Notes under the pieces: generated by a model
What the model was told of the DNA's origin: nothing
Seen by the model: the letters and a program-made list of their open reading frames with translations, nothing else
The model's database searches: none
NCBI GenBank assembly: GCA_003049465.1
Contig: PYSS01000088.1
Location: forward strand, 104,220-168,219
Length of the DNA: 64,000 nt
Origin: Magnaporthiopsis rhizophila
Taxonomy: Eukaryota > Ascomycota > Sordariomycetes > Magnaporthales > Magnaporthaceae
Reading direction: 5' to 3'
Translations under genes and position numbers: made by a program
In this document: one piece after another, positions 12,688 to 26,432 of the stretch
Layout: every line of letters begins with the position of its first letter
How positions within the stretch are numbered: position 1 is the first letter of the stretch

Positions 12688-12790
12688 TAGCATGGCCCGT
12701 GCCCTGCCTGTGGCCTGGCCTGTGGCTTGCCCGTGGCTAGGCCTGTAGCTAGGCCCATGGCCTGCCCGTGGCTAGGCCTGTGGCCTGCTG
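12688..12790. repeat. GC-rich minisatellite with 11-12 bp units
   Basis: Tandem imperfect units of the type GTGGCTAGGCCT / GTGGCCTGGCCT / GTGGCTTGCCC run for about 100 bp. The units alternate between 11 and 12 bp. It lies between the possible solo LTR and an AT-rich stretch; a similar but shorter composition occurs at 6,215-6,300. Confidence 0.7.
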
Positions 12791-12968
12791 TAATACCTAG
12801 ATGCATATATATAATATATGCACCAACACTAAAAAAGGTTTTATATTATTAAATATATGTAAAAATTAAGCATAAAATAAAAAAGAAACAAGATTTTTTT
12901 ATATTTTTTTTATTTACATAATGAAAATAAACTTAAAAATTCCCAATATTTTATATAAATTCGCTTAC

Positions 12969-13265
12969 TGTTGGAATAGGCATTTCCGTGCGCGTGCGAT
13001 CCGGAAAGGAGGACGGAATGGAGGGACCCTTTAGGGCCCTCTGGATCCCGCACGGGCCTATCGGCCTGCGTGGCTAAAGCGGAGGACCGCCCGTTAGGCG
13101 ATCGCCTCCGCGCTACAAAAGGGCAGTCCTGTGCCTTACCTTTAGCAGATAGATTCCTTCCTCCTTGTACACAATAATAAGACTTTTCCCAGATCATAAA
13201 GATCATTATTCACCCCTTTTAAAAAGCTCCGAGCCGTCAAACAGCAGTACCCACTCCTATCAACA
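12969..13265. repeat. Solo LTR with intact target-site duplication
   Basis: 297 bp with inverted termini TGTTG...CAACA, flanked on both sides by CTTAC (12,964-12,968 and 13,266-13,270). No internal element sequence is attached, so it is a solo LTR left by recombination between two LTRs. Diverged relatives lie at 3,324-3,622 (direct) and 6,041-6,145 (inverted, truncated). The parent element is unknown. Confidence 0.85.
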
Positions 13266-13333
13266 CTTACGTAATTTTTTATTACAATTTTTTTAATTTA
13301 GATGCAAAATAAATTAAATGCTTAATAAATTAC

Positions 13334-13815
13334 TGTTATAACCACAGCTGGCAGGGGACAGAAGGGCTGAGGCTAGCCCCCAGCAAAACGCCTTTACCCC
13401 GCAGTTATAAAGGCCAGGGGCTAAATGACCAAAGCCATACTAACAAAGGCAGTTATATAATTACCAGGGTCGGTGATAAATATGATATATCAGGGATAAA
13501 TATATCACGGCTAGCGCCAGATTAATATATTCGATCAGGAAAATTATAATATATCACCCATAACAAATATAGCACAAATAAAATATAAAAGAATCGCAGG
13601 TATATAAGGCGAAAATTTTCCTACCGTATTAAATAGTTTTAATTAAGGCCTCGGTATTAATTAACCTAAGTTAGCTCCAAAGCACCCTTTTGGGCAAGCA
13701 ATCGAAATTTTTATTATCATCCTAGTTTTTAGCACAAAATAACCTTGTGAAAACCGTACTATTTAATACCTTTTTTAATATACCCTACCCTAAAAGCAAA
13801 AAACCGTTTATAATA
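13334..13815 (+). repeat. 5' LTR of gypsy element A
   Basis: 482 bp from TGTTATAACC to TTTATAATA. The end is a mutated form of GTTTGTAACA, which is seen intact in the 3' LTR. It carries the middle segment TAATTACCAGGG...ATATATCACGG that is absent from element B LTRs. Confidence 0.9.
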
Positions 13816-13866
13816 TTTTAATTGATCCTGTTTAATATTTACCGAAAATAACGAGCAATAACAATT

Positions 13867-16800
13867 ATGTTGACCATTGGCAAAAAACCCGAAAATATTA
13901 TTATTGCTGGCAAATTGTACAGCGATTTCTCGGCGGTTATACAAATATTTATTGCGGAAATTGAAAAATTTAAGGAAGCTTAGGCCGAGCCTTATATTAC
14001 TGTCAAATCCTATAAATTCCTTTTGCCCGATAAATATAATAGGAAAAAAAGCAAAATTAAAACGTCCTTAACCAAATATAAAAAATATTTTTTATTTTAT
14101 TAAGATTATTTTTAGCAGGAAAAATAAAAAGTTGCTTATATAACCACATATTTGGATAGCAAGGTTAAGGATTGGTTCGAATCCATTTGGTCCGATTATT
14201 TAAAAGGGCATAATAAATCCAAAAAAAAAATTAAGCTGATATTTGCCAATTTTAAAAAGTTCGGAAAAAAGGTTGCTAAAATTTTTGGACAAATTAATAA
14301 AAAATGGGTGGCTAAAAAGGAATTATTTTAATTCCGGCAAAAAGGCCTTATATTAACCTATATTTCCAAATTTCAGCAATTTATTAATAAATTTAACTGG
14401 ACGGAAAATACCAAAATAATCCAATTTTACCAAAGGCTAAAAAATAATATAAAAAACAAATTATCCAAATAAAAATAACCTAAAAATTTTATTAATTATA
14501 TTATTACGGCTATTTGTATTAATAACAAATTATACAAATAATACCTGGAAAAAAAAGCCCAGCAAACCAAACCAGTAGCGCAAAATAATAAAGCTAACCA
14601 AAAAAAGGCAAAATAATAATAATCCACGGCTCATAGCACATATTTTGGATTTATGGATCTTAATGCAAAAATTACACACCAATACAAAAAATAAAAATAT
14701 ATCAGGTTCAAAAGCCCGAAAAACGGGAAATATTTTAAATATAGAAAAAAAAAGCACATTAAAAAGAATTATTTGCAAAAAAGCGATAAACGGCCGTTTT
14801 ATATCAAAAAAATACACCAAAAAATTATAAGCCTATAATTTCGAACTTATCCAAAATAGTTAAATAAGCGGTAATTAAAAGCCTGTATTTCGGAGCATTA
14901 TTTAGCTAAATTTATTATTTTAACGAAAATTGTATAGTTTATTATTCCGATAAAAATGCCACAGGGTATTATCCCAAATAATAGTTTGCTATAATACAAC
15001 AAATTGGCCAATTTCGGGTTAATAATAAAAGGGAAATTAGCATTATTACCAATCCTATAATATTCGAAAAAAAAGATAATATAATAGTTTAAATTTCGAG
15101 GGAATTTAAAAAAATTAAATGCTATAGCAATTATATACCAATAATGGAAAAATTTGCTGAGCAAAACAGGAAATTCGAAAAATTAGCCCGGAGCAAGGGT
15201 ATATTGGACACCTTAATCGTTAATCCCGAGAAAAATCCAAATATAAATATAAAAATGGAACAATTTTTGGGCCAGATATATTTGTTACAAGCCCAGAAAA
15301 AAAAAGCTAAACCTGACAAAATTTTGGAAAACTGCAAAAACGGGCCCTAATAATAAAAAACTTAGCAAAAAATAATATATGGTTAATTTTAAAAAATTTT
15401 AGCAAAATTTCGATTAGCAACTGATCGATATAGGAAAATAACCCCCCATAATTAAGGAGAAAATATAAAAGGCGTATATTTTATTTAGGTTTTTGAAAAT
15501 AAACCGATAATTTTGGGATTAGCCCAAATTTATCGGAGGTTTGGTGCGCAAAAAACCGGCGCAAAATAATAAAGGTAAACCTTTAAATTAGCTAAAAAAT
15601 AATTAATTGGTTATTTATTACAGGGCATTATTCGAAAATATCCCGAACCTAAACCAGCAATTAGCGCAATTATATGCATTAAATTACAAAAATATAAACC
15701 CTAATACAAAATATTATAATAAATTATTTTGGGCCAAATGCTTATATAATAATTGCAGGTAATATATAACTAAAAAATTAAAGCACGATTTTTTTTCACG
15801 AAAAAAGGAAAAAAAACCAGTGCAATACCCATAATAAAAATATTAGTTTCCGAAATGGTAAATGGCAAAAATGGATTATAAAAGTTTTACAGCAATTTTT
15901 AAGTTATTGCTAGCATATCTTATAATATGCATAGCAGGAATTTTTATATATTGGATATACAAAAAGCCGGAATGCAAAATCCATATAAAAAAAAAGCGCA
16001 AGCCTGGACGGACGGGTTTATCCGTTTAACAAAAATAACCGGGAACCAAAAAAGGGCACCCAAAATAAAAAACTAAAAAATCCACCCGAAAAAAAAGCAT
16101 AAATAAAATAATATTAACCGGCAAAAACCCTAATAATAATAATTAATAACCAATATAAATATATTAAAATAATAATATATTGGAAAAAACGAAAAATAAA
16201 AATTATAATCGATTATAAAGCCCAAAAAAATTATTTTTTACCAAAAATAATAAAAAGGTACAGCATTCCAATATATCAAAAAAAAGAATTATATAATTTT
16301 ATAATAATAAAATGGAAATTAATTATGTTTAATAAAAAAAGGATCGATATTAAAACTAATTATTTCAAATTTTAATTTTTGGGAAAAACTTATAAAATAA
16401 TCCTGAATATTATAAATATAAAAAAGAAAAACCTAATTTTAGGCCTTTTATAATTTAAAAAGTATAATTCTTTAATAAATTAAATTACCGAACAAATTTA
16501 ATGGAGAAAATTATTATTAACCAATAAGGAAGCCCAATAGCCACAGGCCCCGGATAATAAGGATTAAATGCCAAAAAGGGTAACCGTAACAGCAGCAAAA
16601 TATGGCAATTAGCCCTGGCAAATTATATTAACCAAAATATTAATAAATTTGGTTATTAGCAAACCCGATAAGCAAAAAATTACCAAAAAAGGATTTAAAA
16701 ATGTTCCTGAAAAATATTATAAATACTGAAAATTATTTCAAAAAAATTTGGAATCGGTATTACCGGAATATGAACCGTTTAATTATAAAATTAAGCTTAA

Positions 16801-19509
16801 ACCGAAAGTATAATTTAAATATCAAAAACTGTATTAATTAAACCTTTGGCAAAAAAAATTATTATAAAAATAATTAAAAAAAAAATTAGGAAAAGGTTTA
16901 CCAAACCTTTCAATTCCCTTGTGGGATATAAAATTTTGTTTATTCCCAAAAAAAACGGGGAAAAACGGATATATATCAATTATTATCCGTTAAATCAGAA
17001 AATAATAAAAGATCAATATCCTTTACCTTTAATTAATAAGTTTAAAAATAAGCTCGGGAAAAATTAGTGGTTTACAGCCCTAAATTTATACAAAGCTTAT
17101 GGCCTGCTAAAAATTAAAGAGAGTAACAAATAAAAAACCGCTTTTTAAACCAAGCTTGGAATTTTTGAATCGTTAATAATAACCTTCAAATTTACCAATG
17201 CACTAGCCACATTTTAGCAAATAATTAATCATATATTACAAAAATATTTTGATATTTTTGCCTTTATATACCTAAATAATATTCTGATTTTTTCAAAAAT
17301 ACTGGAAAAATATAAGCAATATATATATAAAATATTATAAAAATTACAAAATGCAAAACTTTTGGTTAACCCGGATAAATATATATGGCATTCCTTAAAA
17401 ATAATTTTCCTCGGATTTGTTATTAAATAAGGAAAAATTCAAATAAAACCCAAAAAATACAGGTAATAAAAAACTGGCCTATATTTATTACAGTTAAAAA
17501 AGTACAAGATTTTTTGGGATTTTTAAACTTTTACCAAAAATTTATCCGAAACTTTAGCAAAAAGGCTATATTATTTACAAATTTTACCAAAAATAATACC
17601 CAATTTTATTGGGGGATATAAAAATAAATAGCTTTTAATTTGCTGAAAAAAACTATTATATAAGCACTGGTACTAGCAATGCTAAACCCAAAAAAACCTT
17701 TTAAGGTTAAAATCGATGCGTCAAATTTTGCCATTAAAAAACAGTTAAAATAGCGAAATAATCAAAAAAAATTGCATTTTGCGCATTTTTTTTGCAAAAA
17801 CTAAATAAATTTAAGCTAAATTACCAAATTTACGATAAAAAGCTCCTTGCTATTATCAAAGCTTTGGAAAAATGAAAAATATATTTATACAAAACCAACC
17901 ACCAAATTATAATATATACCGATCATAAAAACCTGTTACAGTTCACCATTAACCAAACGCTAAATAAAAAACAAATTTGATAAAACCAATTTTTTTAAAA
18001 TTATAACCTCCGAATTAAAATTAAAAAAAAAATCAAAAAATAGCCAAACGAATATTTTAAACCGTTAACCAAACCATTAAATGGATATATCACCAAAAAT
18101 ATACATAATTTTGGCCAAAAAACCAAACGGATCCCTGATTTCGGCGCAGCAAGCATTGGCCAAAATAATCCGGTAAAAAAATTGGACCCCAGAAAAAATC
18201 CAGCAAATTTACAGCCAAATGGCTAATAAATACCAAAGGGTTACTAAAATCTGAAAAAAGTTTCGGCAGCACCACGGGTTTACAAAAATTTATGCCAAAA
18301 TATAAAATGCAATTAAGGATTACAAAAATTATGCAAAAAACAAAACTAACAGGTATAAATTTTATGGATCATTGTAATTTTTGCCAGTATTTAGCAAAAT
18401 ATGGCAAAAAGTTACAGCAGATTTTGTTACAGGGCTATCCAAATCAAAAAAACCCTTTATAAACGTTCAGTATAATAATATTATGGTAATGGTTGATCGA
18501 TTTACCAAATATATTATATACCTGCCGTTCAAAAAAAATGCAAAGGCTATAAACCTAACTTATATTTTTATCCGGAATATAATTGCAAAATACAAAATAC
18601 CAAATCGTATAATTTCAGACCAAAATAAACTATTTAATAACAAATTTTGGAAATAGCTTATAACAAACCTAAATGCAAAATATACCTTTTTCACAATTTA
18701 TTATCCTTAAACGAATAAACAAACGGAACAAACAAACCAAACCATAAAATAATATTTATATTATTTTATTAATTATAAATAAAATAATTAAATATAATTA
18801 TTTTTATAGCTTAATTTGCGTACAATAATTTAGTATATAAAAGTACAAAAATTATACCATTTTATATAAATTATAAATATATATTTACGGTGTATAAAAA
18901 ACCCAGAATAAAATTATATGCCCCAATAACAAAAATATAAGTAAAAAAATTTACCAAACTGTATAAATATCTCCAGGTAAAGCTAAAAAAATTATAATAA
19001 TATATATTTATACAAGCCAATAAAAAAAGGATCGAAAAACCGACCTTTAAAAAAAAAATAACATTTATCTTTTTTAATACAATATTAAAACAAAATAACC
19101 AAATAATAAATTAAACCACAAAAAATTGGAACCGTTTAAAATTCTGAGAAAAATTTCCAATATTAATTACAAATTTCAATTATTACCAATTATGCATAAT
19201 TATCCAATTTTTTATATCGATTTGTTTAAACCAGCACCACCAAAATTTAAAAGCAATAAGTTAATAAAAATTAACCCAAAACAAAAGTACAAAATCAAGA
19301 AAATTTTGGACAAAAATATTATCAACAAAACCAAATATTATTTAGTTAAATAGGCAGGGTACAAAATCGAAAAAAATATTTGGGAAAAAAAAACAAACCT
19401 AAAAAATACGCTAAAGGCTTTTAAAAAGTACCAACGAAAAGCTTTTGGTAAAAAGTTAACACCAATACCAAAATTTGGATTACGGCTCGGAATACCGGTA
19501 CCAAAATAA
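13867..19509 (+). pseudogene. Decayed gag-pol polyprotein of gypsy element A with chromodomain
   Basis: Gag: ATG at 13,867, a retrotransposon gag domain at about 14,100-14,480 (VKDWFESIWSDYL, FINKFNWTENTKIIQFYQRL) and a CCHC knuckle remnant at about 14,720-14,790 (YFKYRKKKHIKKNYLQKS; two Cys lost). RT at about 16,850-17,450 (open frame 16,846-17,067: PKKNGEKRIYINYYPLNQ). RNase H at about 17,630-18,000. Integrase core at 18,381-18,656 (FVTGLSKSKKPF, MVDRFTKYIIYLPF, ISDQNKLFNNKFW). Chromodomain at about 19,280-19,430 (YKIKKILDKNI...YYLVK then AGYKIEKNIWEKKTNLKN). RT before integrase plus the chromodomain defines a Ty3/gypsy chromovirus. Many TAA/TAG interruptions. Confidence 0.85.
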
Positions 19510-20206
19510 CTTATCTGGTTAAAACAAGACTAACAGGTCAAAATCAAAATTAACCCCGTAATCAGCCCAGCTCCAAAATAATAAAGGAAAATTGGGGGCC
19601 AGCAAATTTAAAAGCATAATAAGGGCCTGTACAGCCGCCTATTCGGCCTTTTTCCATTTAATTTGCTCCAATTCCTTAATATTATTAATTTTGCAATGCA
19701 TAGCACGCATTATCCGCTTAAACCATAAATTTTTTTAAATATACAATTGCTAAATGCGGTTATTTTTAGCACGTATTAATTTTTCGGCTTGCCAACGGAA
19801 CCTTTCGGCCACCGCAAGTTTAATATTAAGTTTAAAATACTGTTTAGCAATTTTTTGCAGCTGGCTGAAGGAAATTCCTAAAATATTACACCGGGCGCGC
19901 CCCAAACAAATGCATTTAGCGTAACAAAAAAAATCCTTTGGAAATACCTGGCAAAATAAAAGGCTAATAACCTTATAAGCAAAATAAAAAAACATTAAGA
20001 AAAATAACTGAAAAATAAAAAAAAAAAAGGATGTCCCGATATACGGTCGAACAAACGTCAGGAAATTTGCGTTTTTGCACCCAACCAAACATTTTATCAG
20101 CAAAAAAAGAACAAAAAGCTGGTAAAAAAGAAAAAAATTTACCATTAATAAAAAAACGGGGCTATAAATATGGCTAAAAAAATTTGGCTTAAAAGGGAAA
20201 ACCTGA
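19510..20206 (-). other. Extra region between chromodomain and 3' LTR (element A) with an antisense open frame
   Basis: About 0.7 kb lies between the polyprotein end and the 3' LTR. The minus strand is open for 131 codons (20,145-19,750): a GCK..FVRP start region, a Phe/Leu-rich hydrophobic stretch, then a charged, coil-like tail (AERFRWQAEKLIRAKNN) that continues through a few stops to about 19,580. Element B has a frame with the same layout in the same place. T-rich strands lack stop codons by composition, so this may be chance. Confidence 0.35.
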
Positions 20207-20333
20207 TATTATAACCATAACTGGCAAAAAATAAAAGGGCTAAAACTAACCCTTAGCAAAACGCTTTTATCCCGCAGTTATAAAAATTAGGAGCTAAATA
20301 ATCAAAATTATACTAACAAAAATAATTATATAA
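20207..20333 (+). repeat. 3' LTR of gypsy element A, left piece
   Basis: 127 bp, aligned with positions 1-127 of the 5' LTR of element A. It starts TATTATAACC and is broken by insertion of element B after TATAA. The right piece resumes at 27,575/27,633. Confidence 0.88.
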
Positions 20334-20805
20334 TGTTACGACCACAGCTGGCAGGGGACAGAAGGGCTGGGGCTAACCCCCAGCGGTACGCCTTTACCCC
20401 GCAGTCATGAAGGCTGGGGGGCCGAATGACTGAGGCCAAGCTGGAAGGAGTTACGTGACCCAGCTTACCTAAATAATGGGTGCTATATTTGCTATAAACA
20501 TAACAGATATAGCATGCCAAAATAAAGCGCTATGTTTGCTATGAACATAATAAGCATAGCACAAGGAAAAGCACGGAAAAATCACAGGTATATAAGGCAA
20601 AGTTTTCCCTTTCTGTATTAAATAGTTCTTAATTAAGGCCTCGGTATTAATCAATCTAAATTAGCTTTAAAATAACCCTTTGGGCAAATAATCGAAACCT
20701 TTATTATTATTTCAGTTTTTTAGCATAAGTAACCTTATAAAAATTATACTGTTCAGCACCTTTCCTAATATATCCTACCCTAAAAGCAGAAAACCGTTTA
20801 TAATA
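20334..20805 (+). repeat. 5' LTR of gypsy element B
   Basis: 472 bp from TGTTACGACC to TTTATAATA. Its outer parts match element A LTRs, but the middle (about 20,465-20,575) is a two-unit imperfect tandem repeat around GCTATATTTGCTATAAACAT and GCTATGTTTGCTATGAACAT. Confidence 0.9.
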
Positions 20806-20851
20806 TTTTGATTGATCCTGTTCAGTATTTACCAAAGGTAACGAGCAGTAA

Positions 20852-23800
20852 TAATTATATTAATCGCAGGCAAAAAACCCGAAAGTATTATTATTGCTGG
20901 CAAACTGTATAATAATTTTTCGGCAGCTATGCAAGCATTTATTATGGAAATCGAAAAATTTAAAAGAGTTTAAACCGAGCTTTATATTGCTGTTAAATTT
21001 TACAAATTTTTTTTGTTTGATAAATATAATAAAAAGGAAAGCAAAATTAAAATGTTCCTGACCAAATATAAAAGGTACTTTTTGTTTTATTAAAATTATT
21101 TTTAGTGGGAAAAATAAAAAATTGCTTATACGGTTATATATTTAAATAGTAAGGTTAAGGATTGGTTCGAACCCATTTGGTTCGATTATTTAAAAAAGTA
21201 TAATAAATCCAAAGAAAAAATTAAGCTGGTATTTGCCAATTTTGAAAAATTTGGAGAAAAGGTTGCAAAGGTTTTTGGATAAATTAATAAAAAACGGGTA
21301 ACTGAACGGGAGTTGTTTTAGCTCCAGCAGAAAGGTTTTATATTAACCTATATTTCCGAATTTTAACAATTGGTTAATAAGTTTAATTGGATAAAAAATA
21401 CCAAAATAATCCAGCTTTATTAAAGGTTAAAAAATAATATAAAAAATAAGCTGTTCAAACAGGAACAATCTAAAAATTTTGTTAATTATATTATTATAGC
21501 TATTTATATTAGTAATAAATTATATAAATATTGCCTTGAGAAAAAAGTTTAACAAACCAAACCAGTGGTACAAAATAATAAAATTAACCAGAAAAAGGCA
21601 AAATAATAATAATCCATAGCTTATAATATATATTTTGGATTTATAAATTTTAATGCTAAAGCTATATACCAGCAAAAAAAGCAAAAATATATTAGGTTTA
21701 AAAATTCAAAGGACGGGAAATGTTTTAAATATAGGAAAAAAGAATATATTAAAAAAGATTATTTGCAAAAAAACCGATAAGCGGCTATTTTTTGCCGAAA
21801 AAATATGCAAAAAAAAATGAACCTATAATTTTAACCTTATCCAAAATAATATAATAAGCAAAAAAAGGAAACCTGTGTTCCGGAGCATTATTTAGCTGGA
21901 TTTATTATTTTGATAAAAATTGTATAATTTATTGCTCCGATAAAAATATTATAAAGTACTATCCAAAACGATAAATTGCTATAATATAACGGGTTAATTA
22001 ATCCCGGTTTGGTGACCAAGGAAAAATTGGAACAAATACCAATCCCACAATATCCGAAAAAAAGGATAATATAATAGCGCATATTTCGGAAAAATTTAAA
22101 AAATTAGCTTAATATAAAAACATATTAAATATTTCGGTTAATAATTTCAAAAAAAATTTAAATATAAATATAAAAATGGAATAATTTTTGGGCCAAATAT
22201 ATTTAATATAAGCTTAAAAAAAAAATTAAACTTAATAATATTTAGGAAAACCACAAAAATGGATTTTAATAATAAAAAATTTAACAAATAATAATAGCAA
22301 TGCATTATTAATTTCAAAAAATTCCAGCAAAAATTTAATTAGCAACTAATTAATATAGGGAAATAATTTTTTATAACCAAAAAGGAAATATGAAAGGCGT
22401 ATACCTTATTTAGGTTTTTGGAAATAAATCGATAGTTTTGGGGTTAGCCCAAATTTATCGGTGGCCTGATACGCGAAAAACCGGCGCAAAACGATAAAAA
22501 AAAGCCCCTGGATTGGTTAAGGAATAATTAATCGGTTATTTATTATGGGGCATTATTTGAAAATATTTTAAACCTGGATTAGCGGTTAGCGCAGTTATAT
22601 GCGCTAAATTATAAAAATATGGACCCTGATGCGGGTTATTATAATAAGCTTTTTTGGGCCAAATATTTATATAATAATTACCGGTAATATATAGCTAAAA
22701 AATTAAAGCACGATTTTTTCCCACAAAAAAAAAAGGGATTAGTGCGATATTTATAATAAAAATACCAGTTTCCGAAATGGTGGATAATAAAAATAGGTTA
22801 TAAAAATTTTGCAACGATTTTTAAGCTATTGCTAGTGTATTTTATAATATGCTTAGCAAAAATCCTTATATATTAAATATATAAAAAATCGAAATATAAA
22901 GTATATATGGAAAAAAAAGCAAAGGTTTGGACGGATAAATTTGCCCGATCGATAAAAATAATTAAAGCCCGGAAACAGGCGCCCTAAGCAAAAAATTAGA
23001 AAACTTATCCAAAAATAGGGCACGGGTAAGATAATAATTAGCAAAATTTTTAATAATAATAATTATTAACCAGTATAAATATATCAGGATAATAATATAC
23101 TGGAAAGGGCAAAAAATAAAAATTATGATTAATTGCGAAGTTTAAGAAAATTATTTTTCGCTAAAAGCGGTAAAAAGGTACAATATTCCGATGCATTAAA
23201 AAAAAAACCATATAATTTTATAATGGTGGAATAGGAGCCAGTTACGTTTAATAAAGGAAAAATCGATACTAAAACTAATTAATTCAAATTTCGACTTTTG
23301 GGAAAAACCTGCAAAATAATTTTGAACGTTATAAATATAAAAAGGAAAAATCTGATTTTAGGCTTTTTATAATTTAAAAAGTACAATTTTTTAATAAATT
23401 GGGTTACCGAACAAATTTAATAAAAAAATTGCTATTAATTAATAAAAAAGCCCAATAATTACAGGTCCCGGGTAATGGAAAACGGACGCCAGAAAAGGCA
23501 GTTATAATAGCGGCAAAACTTGGCAATTAATCCTGGCAAACCGTATTAACCGAAATGCTAATAAATACGGATGCAAACGGATCCAACAAATAAAAAATTA
23601 CCAAAAAAGGATTTAAAAATGTTCCTGAAAAATATTATAAATATTAAAAACTGTTCCAAAAAAATTTGGAAACGGTATTACCAAAATATGGACCGTTTAA
23701 CCACAAAATTAAGCTTAAACCAAAAGTATAGCTTAAATATCAAAAACTGTACCGATTAAATTTTTAATAGGAAAAGCTGTTACAGGAATAATTTAAGGAA

Positions 23801-26432
23801 AAAATTAAAAAAGGATTTACCAAACCTTTCGATTTCCCTATGGGATATAGGATTTTGTTTATTTCCAAAAAAAAACAGGAAAAAATGGATATATATCGAT
23901 TACCGTCCATTAAATCAGAAAATAATAAAAAATCGGTATTTTTTATTTTTAATTAACAAATTTAAAAATAGGTTTAAAAAAAACCGGTAATTTATAGCCT
24001 TAAATTTATACAAAGCTTATGGTTTATTAAAAATTAAAAAAAAGGATAAATAAAAAACCGCTTTTCGGACCAAGCTTGAATTTTTCGAATTATTAGTAAT
24101 AATTTTTAGGTTTATTAATGCACCAGCCACGTTCCAGCAAATAATTAACCATATATTACAAAAGTACTTTGATATTTTTACCCTTGCATACCTAAATAAT
24201 ATCCTGATTTTTTTAAAAATGCTGGAAAAATATAAATAATACGTGCATAAAGTATTGCAAAAGTTGCAAAATGCAAAATTTTTGGTTAACCCGGATAAAT
24301 ATATATAGCACTCCCTAAAAATGGTTTTTTTCGGATTTATTATTAAATAAGGAAAAATTTGGATAAAACCCAAAAAGGTACAAATGGTAAAAAACTGGCC
24401 TATATTTACCACGGTTAAAAAAATACAAGGTTTTTTAAAATTTTTAAATTTTTACCGAAAATTTATCCGAAATTTTAACAAAAAGGTTATATTATTTATA
24501 AATTTTACCAAAAATAACACCCAGTTTTATTAAGGGATACAAAAATAAATAACCTTTAAATTATTAAAAAAAGTTATTATCCAAATACCGGTATTAATAA
24601 TACCAAATTTAGAAAAAATTTTCGAAATTAAAATTAATGCGTTAAATTTTGCTATTAAAAAACAGCTAAAATAATAAAACGATTAAAAAAGGTTGCACTT
24701 TTGTGCATTTTTTTTGCAAAAATTGAATAAACCTAAGCTAAATTATCAAATCCATAATAAAAAACTTTTTATTATTATTAAAATTTTGGAAAAATAAAAA
24801 GTATATTTATATAAAGCCAATTACCAAATTATAATATATACTAATTATAAAAACCTGTTATAATTTATTATCAGCCAAATGCTAAACAAAAAACAAATTT
24901 AATAAAGCTAATTTTTTCAAAATTATAATTTTCGAATTAAGGTTAAAAAAAGGTTAAAAAACGGCCAAACGGATGCTTTAAACCGTTGACCGGACCATTA
25001 AATGGATATATCACCAAAAATATGCGCAATTTTGGCCAAAAAACCAAACGGATCCCTAATCCCGGTATAGCGGGCATTGGCCAAAATAACCCAACAAAAA
25101 AGCTGAACCCCAGAAAAAATCCAGCAGGTTTATAACCAAATGGTTAATGGATACCAGGGGGTTGCTAAAACCTGAAAAAAGTTTTGGTAATATTATAAAT
25201 TTACAAAAATTTGTGCCAAAATATAAAATGCAATTAAAAATTGCAAGAATTATGCGAAAAACAAAACCAGCAGGTATAAACCTTATGGTTTATTATAACT
25301 TTTGCTAGCATTTAATAAAGCATGGCAAAAAGTTACAGCGGATTTTGTTACAGGGCTATCCAAATTAAAAAAACCCTTTATAAATGTCCAGTATAATAAT
25401 ATTATAATAATAATCGACCAATTTACCAAATATGCTATATACCTGCCATTTAAAAAAAATGTAAAGGTTATAAACCTAATTTATATTTTTATTCGGAATA
25501 TAATTGCAAAATACGAAATATCGGAATGTATAGTTTTAAACCGAAATAAATTATTTAATAACAAATTTTGGAAATAACTTATAACAAATTTAGGCGCGGA
25601 ATATGCCTTTTTCACGGCCTATTATTTTTAAACGGATAAACAAATAAAACAAACAAACCAAACCATAAAACAGTATTTATATTATTTTATTAATTATAAA
25701 TAAAATAATTGGGTATAATTATTTTTTATAGCATAATTTGCATATAATAATTTAGTGCACAAAAATACAGGAATCATATCGTTTTATACAAATTACGGAT
25801 ATATATTTACAGTATATAAAAAACCCAAAGCAAAACCATATACCTTAATAGCAAAAATATAGGTGAAAAAATTTATCAAGCTGCACAAAAACTTTTAGGC
25901 AAAGCTAAAAAAATTGCAATAATATATATTTATATAAGCCAATAAAAAAAAAATTAAAAAACCGATTTTTAAAAAAGGGGATAATATTTATCTTTTTTAA
26001 CGCAATATTAAAACAAAACAACCAAATAATAAATTAAACCATAAAAAATTAAAACTGTTCAAAATCCTAAAAAAGATTTCCAATATTAATTACGAATTTT
26101 AATTGCTACCAATTATATATAACCATCCAATTTTTTATATAAATTTATTTAAATTAGCATTACCAGGGTTTAAAAGTAATAAATTAATAAAAATTGACCC
26201 AAAATAAAAGTACAAAATCGAAAAAATTTTGGACAAAAATATTATCAACAAAATCAAATATTATTTAGTTAAATAAACAGGATATAAAATCGAAAAAAAT
26301 ATTTGAAAAATAAAAATAAACCTAAAAAGTGTATTAAAAATTTTCGAAAAATACCGGCGAAAAGCCTTTGGAAAAAAATTAATACCAGTGCCAAAATTTG
26401 GATTTCGATTCGAAATGCCAATATTAAAATAA
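20852..26432 (+). pseudogene. Decayed gag-pol polyprotein of gypsy element B
   Basis: Same domain order as element A. Gag lies at about 20,900-21,500 with a knuckle remnant near 21,720-21,775 (CFKYRKKEYIKKDYLQK). RT is at about 23,760-24,420, RNase H at about 24,540-24,960, the integrase core is open at 25,302-25,577 (KVTADFVTGLSKLKKPF), and a chromodomain remnant lies at about 26,210-26,350. The gag start ATG of element A is ATA here. Dense TAA/TAG codons make every part non-functional. Confidence 0.85.

Noticed and set aside
12910..13206. 98-codon minus-strand frame
   Set aside because: It lies largely inside the solo LTR and has no protein resemblance.
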